NCBI RefSeq assembly: GCF_900142415.1
Contig: NZ_FRAU01000004.1
Span: 277,501 to 332,907 of the forward strand
Source of the DNA: Rhodothermus profundi
GTDB lineage: Bacteria; Bacteroidota; Rhodothermia; Rhodothermales; Rhodothermaceae
Reading direction: 5' to 3'
DNA: 55,407 bases
Each line of letters begins with the position of its first letter. Positions within the stretch are counted from its first letter, which is position 1. Positions 34,084-42,252 of this stretch are shown piece by piece. Position numbers and translations under genes: made by a program. Below the pieces are notes generated by a model. It searched no databases, had not been told where the DNA came from, and saw only the letters and a program-made list of their open reading frames with translations.

Positions 34084-34761
34084 ATGAAACACGTGCTGCT
34101 AACGCTTGGCCTGATGCTGGGGCTGCCCCTGACGTTGCGGGCTCAAGAGGACTACACGTTCCGAATCGCAGCAGTCAAGTATGGAGGAGGGGGCGACTGG
34201 TACCAGGCCATCTCCCCGCTACCCAACCTGCTTCGCTATGTGCGGGAGCACACCAACATTGATGTAGCGCCTCAGGCCGACGTGGTCGAATTAAGCAGTG
34301 ACCGTATTTTCAGCTATCCTTTTCTGTTTCTGACCGGTCACGGCAATATTGTTCTTACCGAGGACGAAGCCCGTCGCCTGCGGCGCTATCTGGAAAACGG
34401 CGGCTTTCTCTATATCGATGACGACTACGGACTCGATCCGTACATCCGCCGCGAAATGAAAAAAGTGTTTCCAGAGCAAGAGTTTGTTGAACTCCCCTTC
34501 AGCCATCCCATTTACCACATTCATTTCAATTTCCCCAACGGCCTGCCTAAAATCCACGAGCACGACGGCAAGCCCCCACAGGGGTTTGGTCTGTTCCACA
34601 ATGGACAGTTGGTCGTCTTCTACACCTACGAGACTAACATCAGTGATGGCTGGGAAGCGCCTTCCGTGCACGGCGACCCACCGGAGAAGCGGGAGGCCGC
34701 GCTGCGCATGGGGACAAACATTCTCGTTTATGCCCTGACCCGGCTAAAACCACCAACCTGA
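34084..34761 (+). CDS. DUF4159 domain secreted protein
   Basis: From ATG 34084 the product is 225 residues with signal peptide MKHVLLTLGLMLGLPLTLRAQ. The body is a DUF4159 domain: FRIAAVKYGGGGDWY, FLFLTGHGNIVLTEDEARRLRRYLENGGFLYIDDDYG and a C-terminal helix AALRMGTNILVYAL. In relatives this domain resembles a glutamine-amidotransferase-like fold and occurs next to MoxR or BatA-type systems, which are not visible here. Function unknown. It precedes the DUF4359-like gene by 10 bases and is probably co-transcribed. Confidence 0.85.
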   Translation: MKHVLLTLGLMLGLPLTLRAQEDYTFRIAAVKYGGGGDWYQAISPLPNLLRYVREHTNIDVAPQADVVELSSDRIFSYPFLFLTGHGNIVLTEDEARRLRRYLENGGFLYIDDDYGLDPYIRREMKKVFPEQEFVELPFSHPIYHIHFNFPNGLPKIHEHDGKPPQGFGLFHNGQLVVFYTYETNISDGWEAPSVHGDPPEKREAALRMGTNILVYALTRLKPPT

Positions 34762-34771
34762 GGAGAAGGCT

Positions 34772-35098
34772 ATGCGGATCGGACTGGTGCTGTTGCTGAC
34801 GGTAGCCGGTGTGCTGTATCTGTACAATCCCAACCTACAGGACTTTCAAGAATACGTGCGCACCCAGGCATCTACGCATCTGCAACGCGAGTTAGGAAAT
34901 ACGGCCCTCGGCCAGGCCTTTACCAGGGCGGGATCCGATCTGGCAGCCCTCCTGACCCGAAAGGCCACGCGACGCGACAATTATTACTTCTGGAGCATTT
35001 ACACCATTGACCCTGATGGGGACGATGGCGAACAGGACTACTGGCGCTTTCTGGGCATCGGAGGGCAGTTCTTCTTAATCGAACGACCACGGCGCTAA
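34772..35098 (+). CDS. Small secreted or membrane-anchored protein, DUF4359-like
   Basis: The 108-residue protein begins with one hydrophobic segment (RIGLVLLLTVAGVLYLY) followed by NPNLQDFQEYVRTQ, an Asn-Pro plus Tyr pattern that I associate with DUF4359. The C-terminal part reads YYFWSIYTIDPDG and FLGIGGQFFLI. A strong GAGGAGAAG ribosome binding site lies 5 bases before the ATG. It forms a pair with the DUF4159 gene. Function unknown. Confidence 0.68.
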   Translation: MRIGLVLLLTVAGVLYLYNPNLQDFQEYVRTQASTHLQRELGNTALGQAFTRAGSDLAALLTRKATRRDNYYFWSIYTIDPDGDDGEQDYWRFLGIGGQFFLIERPRR

Positions 35099-35123
35099 CA
35101 TTACTTTTTGCCGAAAATCTGCG

Positions 35124-35140
35124 AAAGCCCGTGGCTTTTT
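35124..35140 (+). terminator. Weak terminator-like hairpin before glyA
   Basis: AAAGCC (35124-35129) pairs with GGCTTT (35133-35138) around a 3-base loop and is followed by T residues. It may end the DUF4159/DUF4359 unit. TATCTTGG at 35143-35150 just downstream could be the -7 element of a glyA promoter. Confidence 0.4.
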
Positions 35141-35192
35141 CGTATCTTGGAGTCCAGGAATTAATTGTTCCACCTCATAATCCATTACGGCC

Positions 35193-36500
35193 ATGTCGGT
35201 ACTCCAGGTGCAGGATCCCGAAGTTTTTCAGGCGATCCAGAAGGAAGTGGAGCGTCAGAATAACGGGCTCGAACTGATCGCTTCCGAAAACTTTGTCTCA
35301 CGGGCCGTGCTGGAAGCCATGGGCTCGCCTCTGACCAACAAGTATGCCGAGGGCCTGCCTGGTAAACGCTACTATGGGGGCTGCGAGTACGTAGATGTGG
35401 TCGAGGAGCTGGCCCGGGAGCGCGCCCGCAAGCTCTTTCGCTGCGAGTGGGTCAACGTGCAGCCTCACTCAGGTGCCCAGGCCAACGCGGCTGTGTATCT
35501 GGCCACGCTCAAGCCAGGCGATACGTTTCTCGGATTGAACCTGGCCCATGGGGGCCACCTGACCCATGGAAGCCCGGTCAACTTTTCGGGCATGCTCTAC
35601 CAGGCCGAGTACTACGGGGTTGAAAAAGAGGGTCCCCTGGCCGGCCGGATCGATATGGACAAAGTGCGCGACAAAGCCCGTAAGATCCGGCCCAAGCTGA
35701 TCTCCATCGGAGCCAGCGCCTACCCGCGCGACTTCGACTACAAAGCCTTCCGGGAGATCGCCGACGAGGTAGGCGCGCTCCTGTGGATGGACATGGCGCA
35801 CACAGCCGGATTGATTGCAGCCGGTGTGCTAAACGATCCGCTCCCGTATGCCCACATCGTCACCACGACCACGCACAAGACGCTTCGCGGGCCCCGCGGC
35901 GGAATGATTCTTATCGGCCGCGATTTTGACAATCCCTTCGGGATTACTGCGCCGAAAAGTGGCCGCATCAAGAAAATGAGCGAACTGCTCGACTCAGCCG
36001 TCTTTCCCGGCACGCAGGGAGGCCCCTTGATGCATGTAATCGCGGCGAAAGCGGTCGCCTTCGGCGAGGCGCTCAAGCCAGAATTTAAAACCTATGCCGA
36101 GCAGATCGTGCGTAATGCCAAGGCTATGGCCGAGGCGTTCTTAGAACGCGGCTATCACCTGGTCTCAGGAGGCACCGACAACCACCTGATCCTGATCGAC
36201 CTGCGCAATAAAGGGCTGACCGGCAAAGAGGCTGAGACGCTGCTGGGCGAGGCGGGCATTACGGTGAACAAAAACATGGTGCCCTACGACGACAAAAGTC
36301 CGTTCGTAACCAGCGGGATCCGGATCGGCACGCCGGCGATGACCACCCGCGGATTTAAGGAAGAAGAATTCCGCCAGGTTGTAGACTGGATTGACCAGGT
36401 GCTTATGCATCCGGGCGACGAAGCGTTGCGGCGTCGCATTCGGCAAGAAGTAGAGGCGCTGTGCCGGCAGTTCCCGCTGTATGACTTTGTGGTTGCCTGA
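35193..36500 (+). CDS. glyA: Serine hydroxymethyltransferase
   Basis: The 435-residue enzyme interconverts serine and glycine with tetrahydrofolate, feeding one-carbon metabolism. It shows [18 protein letters not shown] with [11 protein letters not shown], the SGAQAN segment, DMAHTAG and the PLP-binding Lys229 in [15 protein letters not shown]-terminal [12 protein letters not shown] and [14 protein letters not shown] are as expected. Length is normal. It sits in its own unit, with hairpins on both sides. Confidence 0.96.
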   Translation: MSVLQVQDPEVFQAIQKEVERQNNGLELIASENFVSRAVLEAMGSPLTNKYAEGLPGKRYYGGCEYVDVVEELARERARKLFRCEWVNVQPHSGAQANAAVYLATLKPGDTFLGLNLAHGGHLTHGSPVNFSGMLYQAEYYGVEKEGPLAGRIDMDKVRDKARKIRPKLISIGASAYPRDFDYKAFREIADEVGALLWMDMAHTAGLIAAGVLNDPLPYAHIVTTTTHKTLRGPRGGMILIGRDFDNPFGITAPKSGRIKKMSELLDSAVFPGTQGGPLMHVIAAKAVAFGEALKPEFKTYAEQIVRNAKAMAEAFLERGYHLVSGGTDNHLILIDLRNKGLTGKEAETLLGEAGITVNKNMVPYDDKSPFVTSGIRIGTPAMTTRGFKEEEFRQVVDWIDQVLMHPGDEALRRRIRQEVEALCRQFPLYDFVVA

Positions 36501-36513
36501 AGCGGAACGTGCC

Positions 36514-36530
36514 AACCCTTTTGGGGTTTT
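36514..36530 (+). terminator. Weak terminator after glyA
   Basis: AACCC (36514-36518) pairs with GGGTT (36524-36528) around a 5-base loop, followed by TT. It is short and may be inefficient. Confidence 0.35.
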
Positions 36531-36583
36531 CAGAGAGATAAATTTGAAGGAAGTAGGCCCCTGGGGCCTTGATTCAGGCTGCC

Positions 36584-37192
36584 ATGGCAGAGCGTACCCT
36601 GAGCCCATCGGCTTACGCCGACCTGGTTGATCTCGGGCGTCGGTTATATGCCCGGGCGCTTGTGCGCCGCGAGCAGGAGCCTATCACCGATCCACGGGGC
36701 CAGCCGATTGGATGGCTGCTGGACACCCGGATCCCTATGCTGGAAGGGGACACGTTCCGTGAAGTGGGCCGCGTGTTAGCTGACCGGGTACGATCCCGAG
36801 GCGTTCAACAAGTAGCGGGCTTTGGCTTTGGGGCGTATGCCCTTGTTTGCGCCATCTTATCGGCGCCTCCGCCCCCGGGAGCTCCTGAACTGCGCGGCGG
36901 CTTTATCCGGGCCCAACGCAAACCATACGGCCGCCATCGGCTCATTGAAGGACCGCTATGCCGAGAAGAGCCGGTGGTACTGGTGGACGACATTCTCAAT
37001 AGCGGCCGCAGTGCCGCTCGGGCCATTGCCCTCCTGCGCAGCGACGGCTTTCAGGTATGCGGCGTGCTCACCCTGTTCAATTTTACCTGGAGCAGCGGAC
37101 GAACCCGCCTCGAAGCCGAAGGGCTCTGGGTAGATTCGCTGCTGGACCTGAATCTGAGGGACGGACCGCGAAGCGCATCGGACTCGCTGTAG
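36584..37192 (+). CDS. Orotate-phosphoribosyltransferase-like protein
   Basis: From ATG 36584 the product is 202 residues; a TTG five codons upstream is less likely. The type I PRTase loop VVLVDDILNSGRSA lies at about residues 131-144, and a preceding segment GGFIRAQRKPYGRHRLIEG resembles the Lys-rich loop of orotate phosphoribosyltransferase (normally RKxxKxHG). Several expected Lys are replaced, so the true substrate may differ from orotate. No pyr genes are nearby. It is followed after 15 to 30 bases by tatC. Confidence 0.72.
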   Translation: MAERTLSPSAYADLVDLGRRLYARALVRREQEPITDPRGQPIGWLLDTRIPMLEGDTFREVGRVLADRVRSRGVQQVAGFGFGAYALVCAILSAPPPPGAPELRGGFIRAQRKPYGRHRLIEGPLCREEPVVLVDDILNSGRSAARAIALLRSDGFQVCGVLTLFNFTWSSGRTRLEAEGLWVDSLLDLNLRDGPRSASDSL

Positions 37193-37222
37193 GCATGGTG
37201 CGCTGCTGTGCTGGAAATCGCC

Positions 37223-38098
37223 ATGAAACTGTTCGGATCGCGTAGTTCATCATCCACCACCACTTCTCCGCTGCCCCCAGCCCAGGGTGACGGTGCGCCT
37301 TCTCAGGCCGCCCCAGCGGCCGACATGGCCGAAATGTCTTTTCTGGACCATCTCGAAGAGTTACGCTGGCGGCTCATCAAGGGACTGGCAGGTGTGCTGG
37401 CTTCGACAATCCTCTGCAGCTTCTTCAGCAAATGGATCATCGACAATATCCTGCTAGGCCCCACGCGCCCCAGCTTCTTTATGTACCAGGTTTTTGGCCT
37501 GGACGCTAAGCCTCTGGAGCTGCTCAACCGTACCATTACCGGACAATTTTTTGCCCATATCGGTACAATTCTGTTCGTGGGGGTCATTATTGGTTCTCCG
37601 GTGCTCATCTATCAGATCTGGAAATTTATTGAGCCGGGACTTTACCCCCACGAAAAGCAGGGCATGCGCTTTGCCGCGGCCTTTGCCACCGGCTTTTTTA
37701 TCCTGGGCGTGCTGTTCGGCTACCTGGTCATTACCCCGCTGGCTCTTCAGTTCTTCGCCAACTATACAATTTCAGAGCAGATCATTAATCAGTTTGACAT
37801 TACGAAGTATTTTAACATGATTACCATGTGGGCCTTCGGGGTAGGGGTGCTCTTTGAATTACCTGTTGTGGTATATTTCCTGGCCAAAATGGGTCTGCTT
37901 ACAGGGGACACGCTGCGAAAGGGCCGTCGGTATGCCCTGGTTATTGCGCTGTTGATGGGCGCGCTGTTTACCCCGCCTGATCCCATCTCTCAGATCCTGG
38001 TAGCTGTTCCGCTTTTATTGTTGTATGAATTGTCGATACATATAGCGACCTTTGTAAGCCAGCGGCGAGAAGAGGAATTGCGCCGTGCCCTGTACTGA
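37223..38098 (+). CDS. tatC: Twin-arginine translocase subunit TatC
   Basis: From ATG 37223 the product is 291 residues; a GTG at 37208 would add five. After an unusual Ser/Pro-rich leader of about 35 residues the canonical start MSFLDHLEELRWRLIK appears, then six membrane segments with the conserved FVGVIIGSPVLIYQIWKFIEPGLYPHEK region and FGVGVLFELPVVVYFLA. TatC is the receptor for twin-arginine signal peptides in the inner membrane. tatA or tatB is not visible here. The S41 protease gene follows after 12 bases. Confidence 0.93.
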   Translation: MKLFGSRSSSSTTTSPLPPAQGDGAPSQAAPAADMAEMSFLDHLEELRWRLIKGLAGVLASTILCSFFSKWIIDNILLGPTRPSFFMYQVFGLDAKPLELLNRTITGQFFAHIGTILFVGVIIGSPVLIYQIWKFIEPGLYPHEKQGMRFAAAFATGFFILGVLFGYLVITPLALQFFANYTISEQIINQFDITKYFNMITMWAFGVGVLFELPVVVYFLAKMGLLTGDTLRKGRRYALVIALLMGALFTPPDPISQILVAVPLLLLYELSIHIATFVSQRREEELRRALY

Positions 38099-38110
38099 CC
38101 CAGGAATGTC

Positions 38111-39772
38111 ATGAAGGCTCCGCAGCGACACCTGATGCCCTTCCTACTGGTCCTGTTGCTGGGGATCGGGATCGGGCTGGTGGCGCCGCGTAGTGATACG
38201 TTTTTTGCACTCCAAAAGCACTTCCGGATCTTCGGAGCCCTCTACGAAACGCTGGTTACCGATTACATCGATCCCATTGATCCCGGCCGGCTCATGCGCA
38301 AAGGGATCGATGCAATGCTGGCGGAGCTGGACCCGTACACAACGTTTTTCGACGAAGCCGACCGGAGCGAGATCGAGCTTCTCACGCGCGGCCGCTACGG
38401 GGGCGTTGGTCTGAACGTGGGCATTCGCAACGGCAGGCTCACCGTGCTGGCACCTATTGAAGGCGCAGCCGGCTATCGTCAAGGCATTCGCACAGGTGAC
38501 ATCATTACGCATATCGACGGCCAGCCCACCGACGGGCTTTCGCTGGAAACGGTGCGGCAGCTGCTGCGCGGGCAACCAGGCACCACGGTCACGCTAACCA
38601 TTGAACGCGAAGGGGAGCCGTTGCCCCTGCAATTTGTGTTGACTCGGGAAGAAGTGCAGCTTAAAAACGTTACGTACGTCGGCTTCCTGGACGACGACAC
38701 CACCGAGGGGTTGGGCTACATCCGGCTGGAACGCTTCACGCTAGGCGCTGGCGAAGAGGTGCGCCGTGCCATTGAGCAGCTCAAGGCTGCGGGTTCGCTC
38801 CGGGGTCTGGTGCTGGATCTTCGGAACAATCCCGGCGGCCTGCTGGAAGCAGCCGTCGAGGTAACTGGCTTGTTCGTTCCCCAGGGCGCTCCTATCGTTT
38901 CAACGCGCGGCCGCACGCCCGACCGCACGCGGATTTATCGGAACGCATCAGCTCCCCTGTATCCGGATCTGCCGCTGGTCATCCTTGTCAACGAACTCAG
39001 CGCTTCGGCCAGCGAGATTGTCGCCGGGGCCATCCAGGACCTGGATCGGGGCTTGATTGTAGGAACGAACACCTACGGCAAAGGTCTGGTGCAGATTATT
39101 CGCCCACTTCCCTATAACACTGCGCTCAAGCTGACCACCGCCGCCTATTACACACCCAGCGGTCGCAGCATCCAGGCCATTGACTACAGCCGACACGACG
39201 GCCGGGGCCGCCAGGTGCCGGACTCTCTACGCCGCATCTTCTACACGAGGCGTGGACGCGTTGTGCGCGATGGTCACGGGATTGAGCCCGACGTGGTGGT
39301 TGCTCCCCCTACGCCCGGTCCGCTGGAGACGGCACTGCGCCGCCAAGCTGCTTTCTTCTTCTTTGCCAATCACTATGTCGCCCAGCATCCAGAACCTCCC
39401 ACTCCCGACGTCCAGGTGGATGATCAGATCCTGGAGGAGTTCCGGGCGTGGCTAGAGGCCCAGCAGTTCGACTATCAGATAGCAGCCGAGCACACCCTGG
39501 CCACGCTCCAGACCCAGCTGGAAACGGCACATTACACGCAGGCGTTGGAGGCGCTGGAAACTGTCCACACCGCCTTAATGCAGGCCAAGAAAATGGCATT
39601 TGAACGGGAAGCTGAAGCGCTTCGTCGCCTGATTCGCCAGGAGCTGCTGGCCCGCTATCTACCTCCTGAAGTGCACACGCGGTATCTGCTGGCCGACGAC
39701 CCGGTCGTGCAACGCGCTGCTGCTCTGCTTCGCGACGCGCAAACCTACGCGGCCCTGCTCTCTCCAAACTGA
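38111..39772 (+). CDS. ctpA: S41-family C-terminal processing protease
   Basis: The 553-residue protein has an N-terminal hydrophobic anchor (LMPFLLVLLLGIGIGLVAP), a helical region, a PDZ domain (about residues 95-175, with GGVGLNVG) and the S41 catalytic core. The Ser block SASASE spans residues 297-302 and the catalytic Lys is Lys324 in TYGKG. A long C-terminal helical extension (about 440-553) is longer than in small Ctp proteases. It should work in the periplasm, cleaving C-terminal ends. The last base of the stop codon is the first base of the TSUP start. Confidence 0.92.
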   Translation: MKAPQRHLMPFLLVLLLGIGIGLVAPRSDTFFALQKHFRIFGALYETLVTDYIDPIDPGRLMRKGIDAMLAELDPYTTFFDEADRSEIELLTRGRYGGVGLNVGIRNGRLTVLAPIEGAAGYRQGIRTGDIITHIDGQPTDGLSLETVRQLLRGQPGTTVTLTIEREGEPLPLQFVLTREEVQLKNVTYVGFLDDDTTEGLGYIRLERFTLGAGEEVRRAIEQLKAAGSLRGLVLDLRNNPGGLLEAAVEVTGLFVPQGAPIVSTRGRTPDRTRIYRNASAPLYPDLPLVILVNELSASASEIVAGAIQDLDRGLIVGTNTYGKGLVQIIRPLPYNTALKLTTAAYYTPSGRSIQAIDYSRHDGRGRQVPDSLRRIFYTRRGRVVRDGHGIEPDVVVAPPTPGPLETALRRQAAFFFFANHYVAQHPEPPTPDVQVDDQILEEFRAWLEAQQFDYQIAAEHTLATLQTQLETAHYTQALEALETVHTALMQAKKMAFEREAEALRRLIRQELLARYLPPEVHTRYLLADDPVVQRAAALLRDAQTYAALLSPN

Positions 39773-40602
39773 TGCAAGCTGCTCACCTGCTACTTCTCCT
39801 GGGCATTGGTTTGCTAGGAGGCTTCCTGGCAGGCCTTGTCGGCGTCGGGGGAGGAATTGTCTTTGCCCCGGTACTCTTTTTTTACTTTCAGGCCATCGGG
39901 GTGCCTGCTGCTGTCGTTACCCCGCTAACGCTGGGAACCAGCCTGTTCTGCACGCTGCTTGCCTCGCTGAGCAGCGCCTGGTTCCAGTATCGGCGGCAGG
40001 CTGTTGTGCCAGCCGTGGCCGTAGGAGCTGGTCTGTTCAGCACCCTGGCCATTATGCTCACCACCCGCTACATCACCACCCAGCCCTGGTACAATGGTAC
40101 GGCTTTTCGGCTGGTCTTTGGGATGGTGCTGTTCCTAGTTGCCCTGCGCATGCTACGCAGTCCCCGGCAGACCGCTGCGGAAACTGAACGCTTTCAGCTC
40201 CGCTGGCCTGCCCTGGCAGGCGCTGGCACCGTAGCCGGCACGGTGGCCGCAGCCGCCGGCGTGGGAGGTGGGATCATCCTGGTGCCGCTTTATCATCGAC
40301 TGCTGGGATTGACCATGCATCGAGCCGTCGGAACCTCCAGCGCCACGATTGTGCTGATTTCGCTGGGAGGCATTTTGAGCTATGCGCTTTCCATGCCTGC
40401 CGTCTCACCCGGTGTGCCTGCGCTGGGCCACGTCGATGTGCTGCACGGCCTGCTGCTGGCGGTGCCGGCTACCTTCAGCGCCCGCCTCGGGGTGCAGACC
40501 GCCCACCGACTCCGAACCACCGGCCTACGCCGTGCTTTTGCCCTGCTGGCTCTGTTCATCGCAGGCCGTTTGCTGCTGCAGGCGCTTCAGGCCCTTCTCT
40601 AA
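39772..40602 (+). CDS. TSUP-family (TauE/SafE) membrane transporter
   Basis: The 276-residue protein has about eight hydrophobic segments in two repeats. The first repeat holds GGFLAGLVGVGGGIVFAPVLFF and the second GTVAAAAGVGGGIILVPLYH, the glycine-rich signatures of the family. TSUP proteins carry sulfite, sulfoacetate, sulfonates or related anions, but the substrate here is not evident from context. It is co-transcribed with the protease and tatC. Its stop overlaps that of the convergent alcohol dehydrogenase (40599-40602). Confidence 0.85.
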   Translation: MQAAHLLLLLGIGLLGGFLAGLVGVGGGIVFAPVLFFYFQAIGVPAAVVTPLTLGTSLFCTLLASLSSAWFQYRRQAVVPAVAVGAGLFSTLAIMLTTRYITTQPWYNGTAFRLVFGMVLFLVALRMLRSPRQTAAETERFQLRWPALAGAGTVAGTVAAAAGVGGGIILVPLYHRLLGLTMHRAVGTSSATIVLISLGGILSYALSMPAVSPGVPALGHVDVLHGLLLAVPATFSARLGVQTAHRLRTTGLRRAFALLALFIAGRLLLQALQALL

Positions 40603-41618
40603 CGCACCTCCATTACCAGCACAGCCGCTCCCTGCAACTGTCCCTTGCGGAGTCGTTGCAGCGCCTCGTTGGCTGCTTCCAGCGGAAAGCACGTGACTTC
40701 CGTGCGCACCGGAATGGTAGGCGCCAGCTTCAGGAATTCCTCCCCATCCTGGCGCGTCAGGTTGGCCACCGAGCGAATGACGCGTTCTTCCCAGAGCAGC
40801 CGATACGGAAACGACGGGATATCACTCATGTGAATGCCGCCACACACTACCACACCTCCTCGGTCCACAGAGCGCAGGGCTTCGACCACCAGCGCCCCGA
40901 CCGGTGCAAAGATCAGGGCTGCGTCGAGCGGCTCCGGCGGGCGTTCGGTTGACGCACCCGCCCAGACCGCTCCCAGCTTTCGGGCAAATGCCTGGGCCTC
41001 TGCATCTCCAGGCCGTGTAAATGCATAGACCTGCTGACCCCGCGCCACGGCCACCTGAATGATCAGATGCGCAGCCGCCCCGAATCCGTACAATCCCAGG
41101 CGCTCCACGTGGGGTCCGGCCAGACGGTAGGTACGGTACCCGATCAGTCCGGCACAGAGCAACGGGGCCGCATGGGGTGCATCGTAAATTCCATCTGGCA
41201 GGGGATAGCAGTAGTCGGCCCGTGCGGTGGTGAACTCGGCAAAGCCACCATCCCGGGTATAGCCAGTGAATCGGGCATCGGGACACAGATTTTCCTGACC
41301 GCGGCGGCAGTACCGGCAGCGCCCACACGTCTCGGCCAGCCAGGGCACTCCCACACGGTCCCCTTCCTGAAAACGCGTCACGCCTTCGCCCAGGCGTACT
41401 ACTCGTCCTACGATTTGATGCCCCAGAATAAGCGGCAGCTTAGGGCCGGGCAGTTCCCCCTCTACAATGTGCAGGTCGGTGCGACAGACCCCGCAGGCTT
41501 CTACGCGCAGCAGCACTTCACCGGGCGCCGGTGCGGGCACTGGAAGCTCCCGCATCACCAGCGGCTGGCCAGGCGCTTCCAGTACCATGGCCCGCATGGT
41601 TGGAGGAAGCTGTTGCAT
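40599..41618 (-). CDS. Zinc-dependent alcohol dehydrogenase
   Basis: The 339-residue MDR-family protein has the catalytic zinc region VEACGVCRTDLHIVEG, the four-Cys structural zinc lobe CGRCRYCRRGQENLC and a nucleotide motif GLYGFGAAAHLI near residue 175. The absence of an acidic residue at the end of strand 2 (YAFTRPGD) leaves cofactor preference open. Family members oxidise simple alcohols or reduce aldehydes. The downstream order is methyltransferase, then this gene, 16 bases apart on the same strand. Confidence 0.9.
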   Translation of the reverse strand: MQQLPPTMRAMVLEAPGQPLVMRELPVPAPAPGEVLLRVEACGVCRTDLHIVEGELPGPKLPLILGHQIVGRVVRLGEGVTRFQEGDRVGVPWLAETCGRCRYCRRGQENLCPDARFTGYTRDGGFAEFTTARADYCYPLPDGIYDAPHAAPLLCAGLIGYRTYRLAGPHVERLGLYGFGAAAHLIIQVAVARGQQVYAFTRPGDAEAQAFARKLGAVWAGASTERPPEPLDAALIFAPVGALVVEALRSVDRGGVVVCGGIHMSDIPSFPYRLLWEERVIRSVANLTRQDGEEFLKLAPTIPVRTEVTCFPLEAANEALQRLRKGQLQGAAVLVMEVR

Positions 41619-41634
41619 AGTCTGCTCACGCCGT

Positions 41635-42252
41635 TTATTCTCGCTGAAAGCACACGTACAAGTAGGGCTGTTCTACACCGCCGGGCGTAACGTGGTGCTC
41701 GCGGCCATGGCGCACCAGTCGGAAGCCCGGCCCTACCGTACGCACCAGCGTGTCCAGATCGTACCGTACGACCGGCAGTCCACTACACCTTGGAGGCGCC
41801 TCAGGTGCAAACGTTGCCAGGATCACAAAGCCGCCGGGTCGAAGCGCAGCGCGCAACTGCTTCAAGTAACGCGCGCGCTCTTCTGGTGTAGTTAGAAAAT
41901 GAAACACGGCCCGGTCGTGCCAGAGATCATAGGCGGCTGCCGGCAGCGACACCTTCGTAATGTCAGCAACGATCCAGGTAACCCGTTCGGCCTGCTGCCC
42001 CAGCCGCGCCTGCGCCTGTGCCAGCGCCGTAGCCGACAGGTCCAGCACCGTGATGGCTTCAAACCCCCGGGCCAGCAGGTCATCTACCAGCGTCGAAGCT
42101 CCGCCTCCCACATCTAGAATACGCGCGGTCAGAGGCAGACGTAACGCTTGAATGAAGGCCAGGGAGGTGTCGAGGTGGGGTCGGTACCAGCCAACCGTCT
42201 CAGGTGGCTGCGTTGCATAAAGATGCTCCCAGTGTGCCTGCCGGTCTTTCAT
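41635..42252 (-). CDS. Class I SAM-dependent methyltransferase
   Basis: The 205-residue protein has the SAM motif I ILDVGGGAS near residue 45, motif II-like VLDLSATAL, a motif with DLWHDRAVFHFLT and post-motif LRPGGFVILATFAPE. The early HWEHLYATQPPETVGWY block is typical of thiopurine or unassigned small-molecule methyltransferases annotated class I. The substrate is unknown. Its ATG overlaps the trehalase stop (42249-42252), so it is translationally coupled to that gene. Confidence 0.83.
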   Translation of the reverse strand: MKDRQAHWEHLYATQPPETVGWYRPHLDTSLAFIQALRLPLTARILDVGGGASTLVDDLLARGFEAITVLDLSATALAQAQARLGQQAERVTWIVADITKVSLPAAAYDLWHDRAVFHFLTTPEERARYLKQLRAALRPGGFVILATFAPEAPPRCSGLPVVRYDLDTLVRTVGPGFRLVRHGREHHVTPGGVEQPYLYVCFQRE

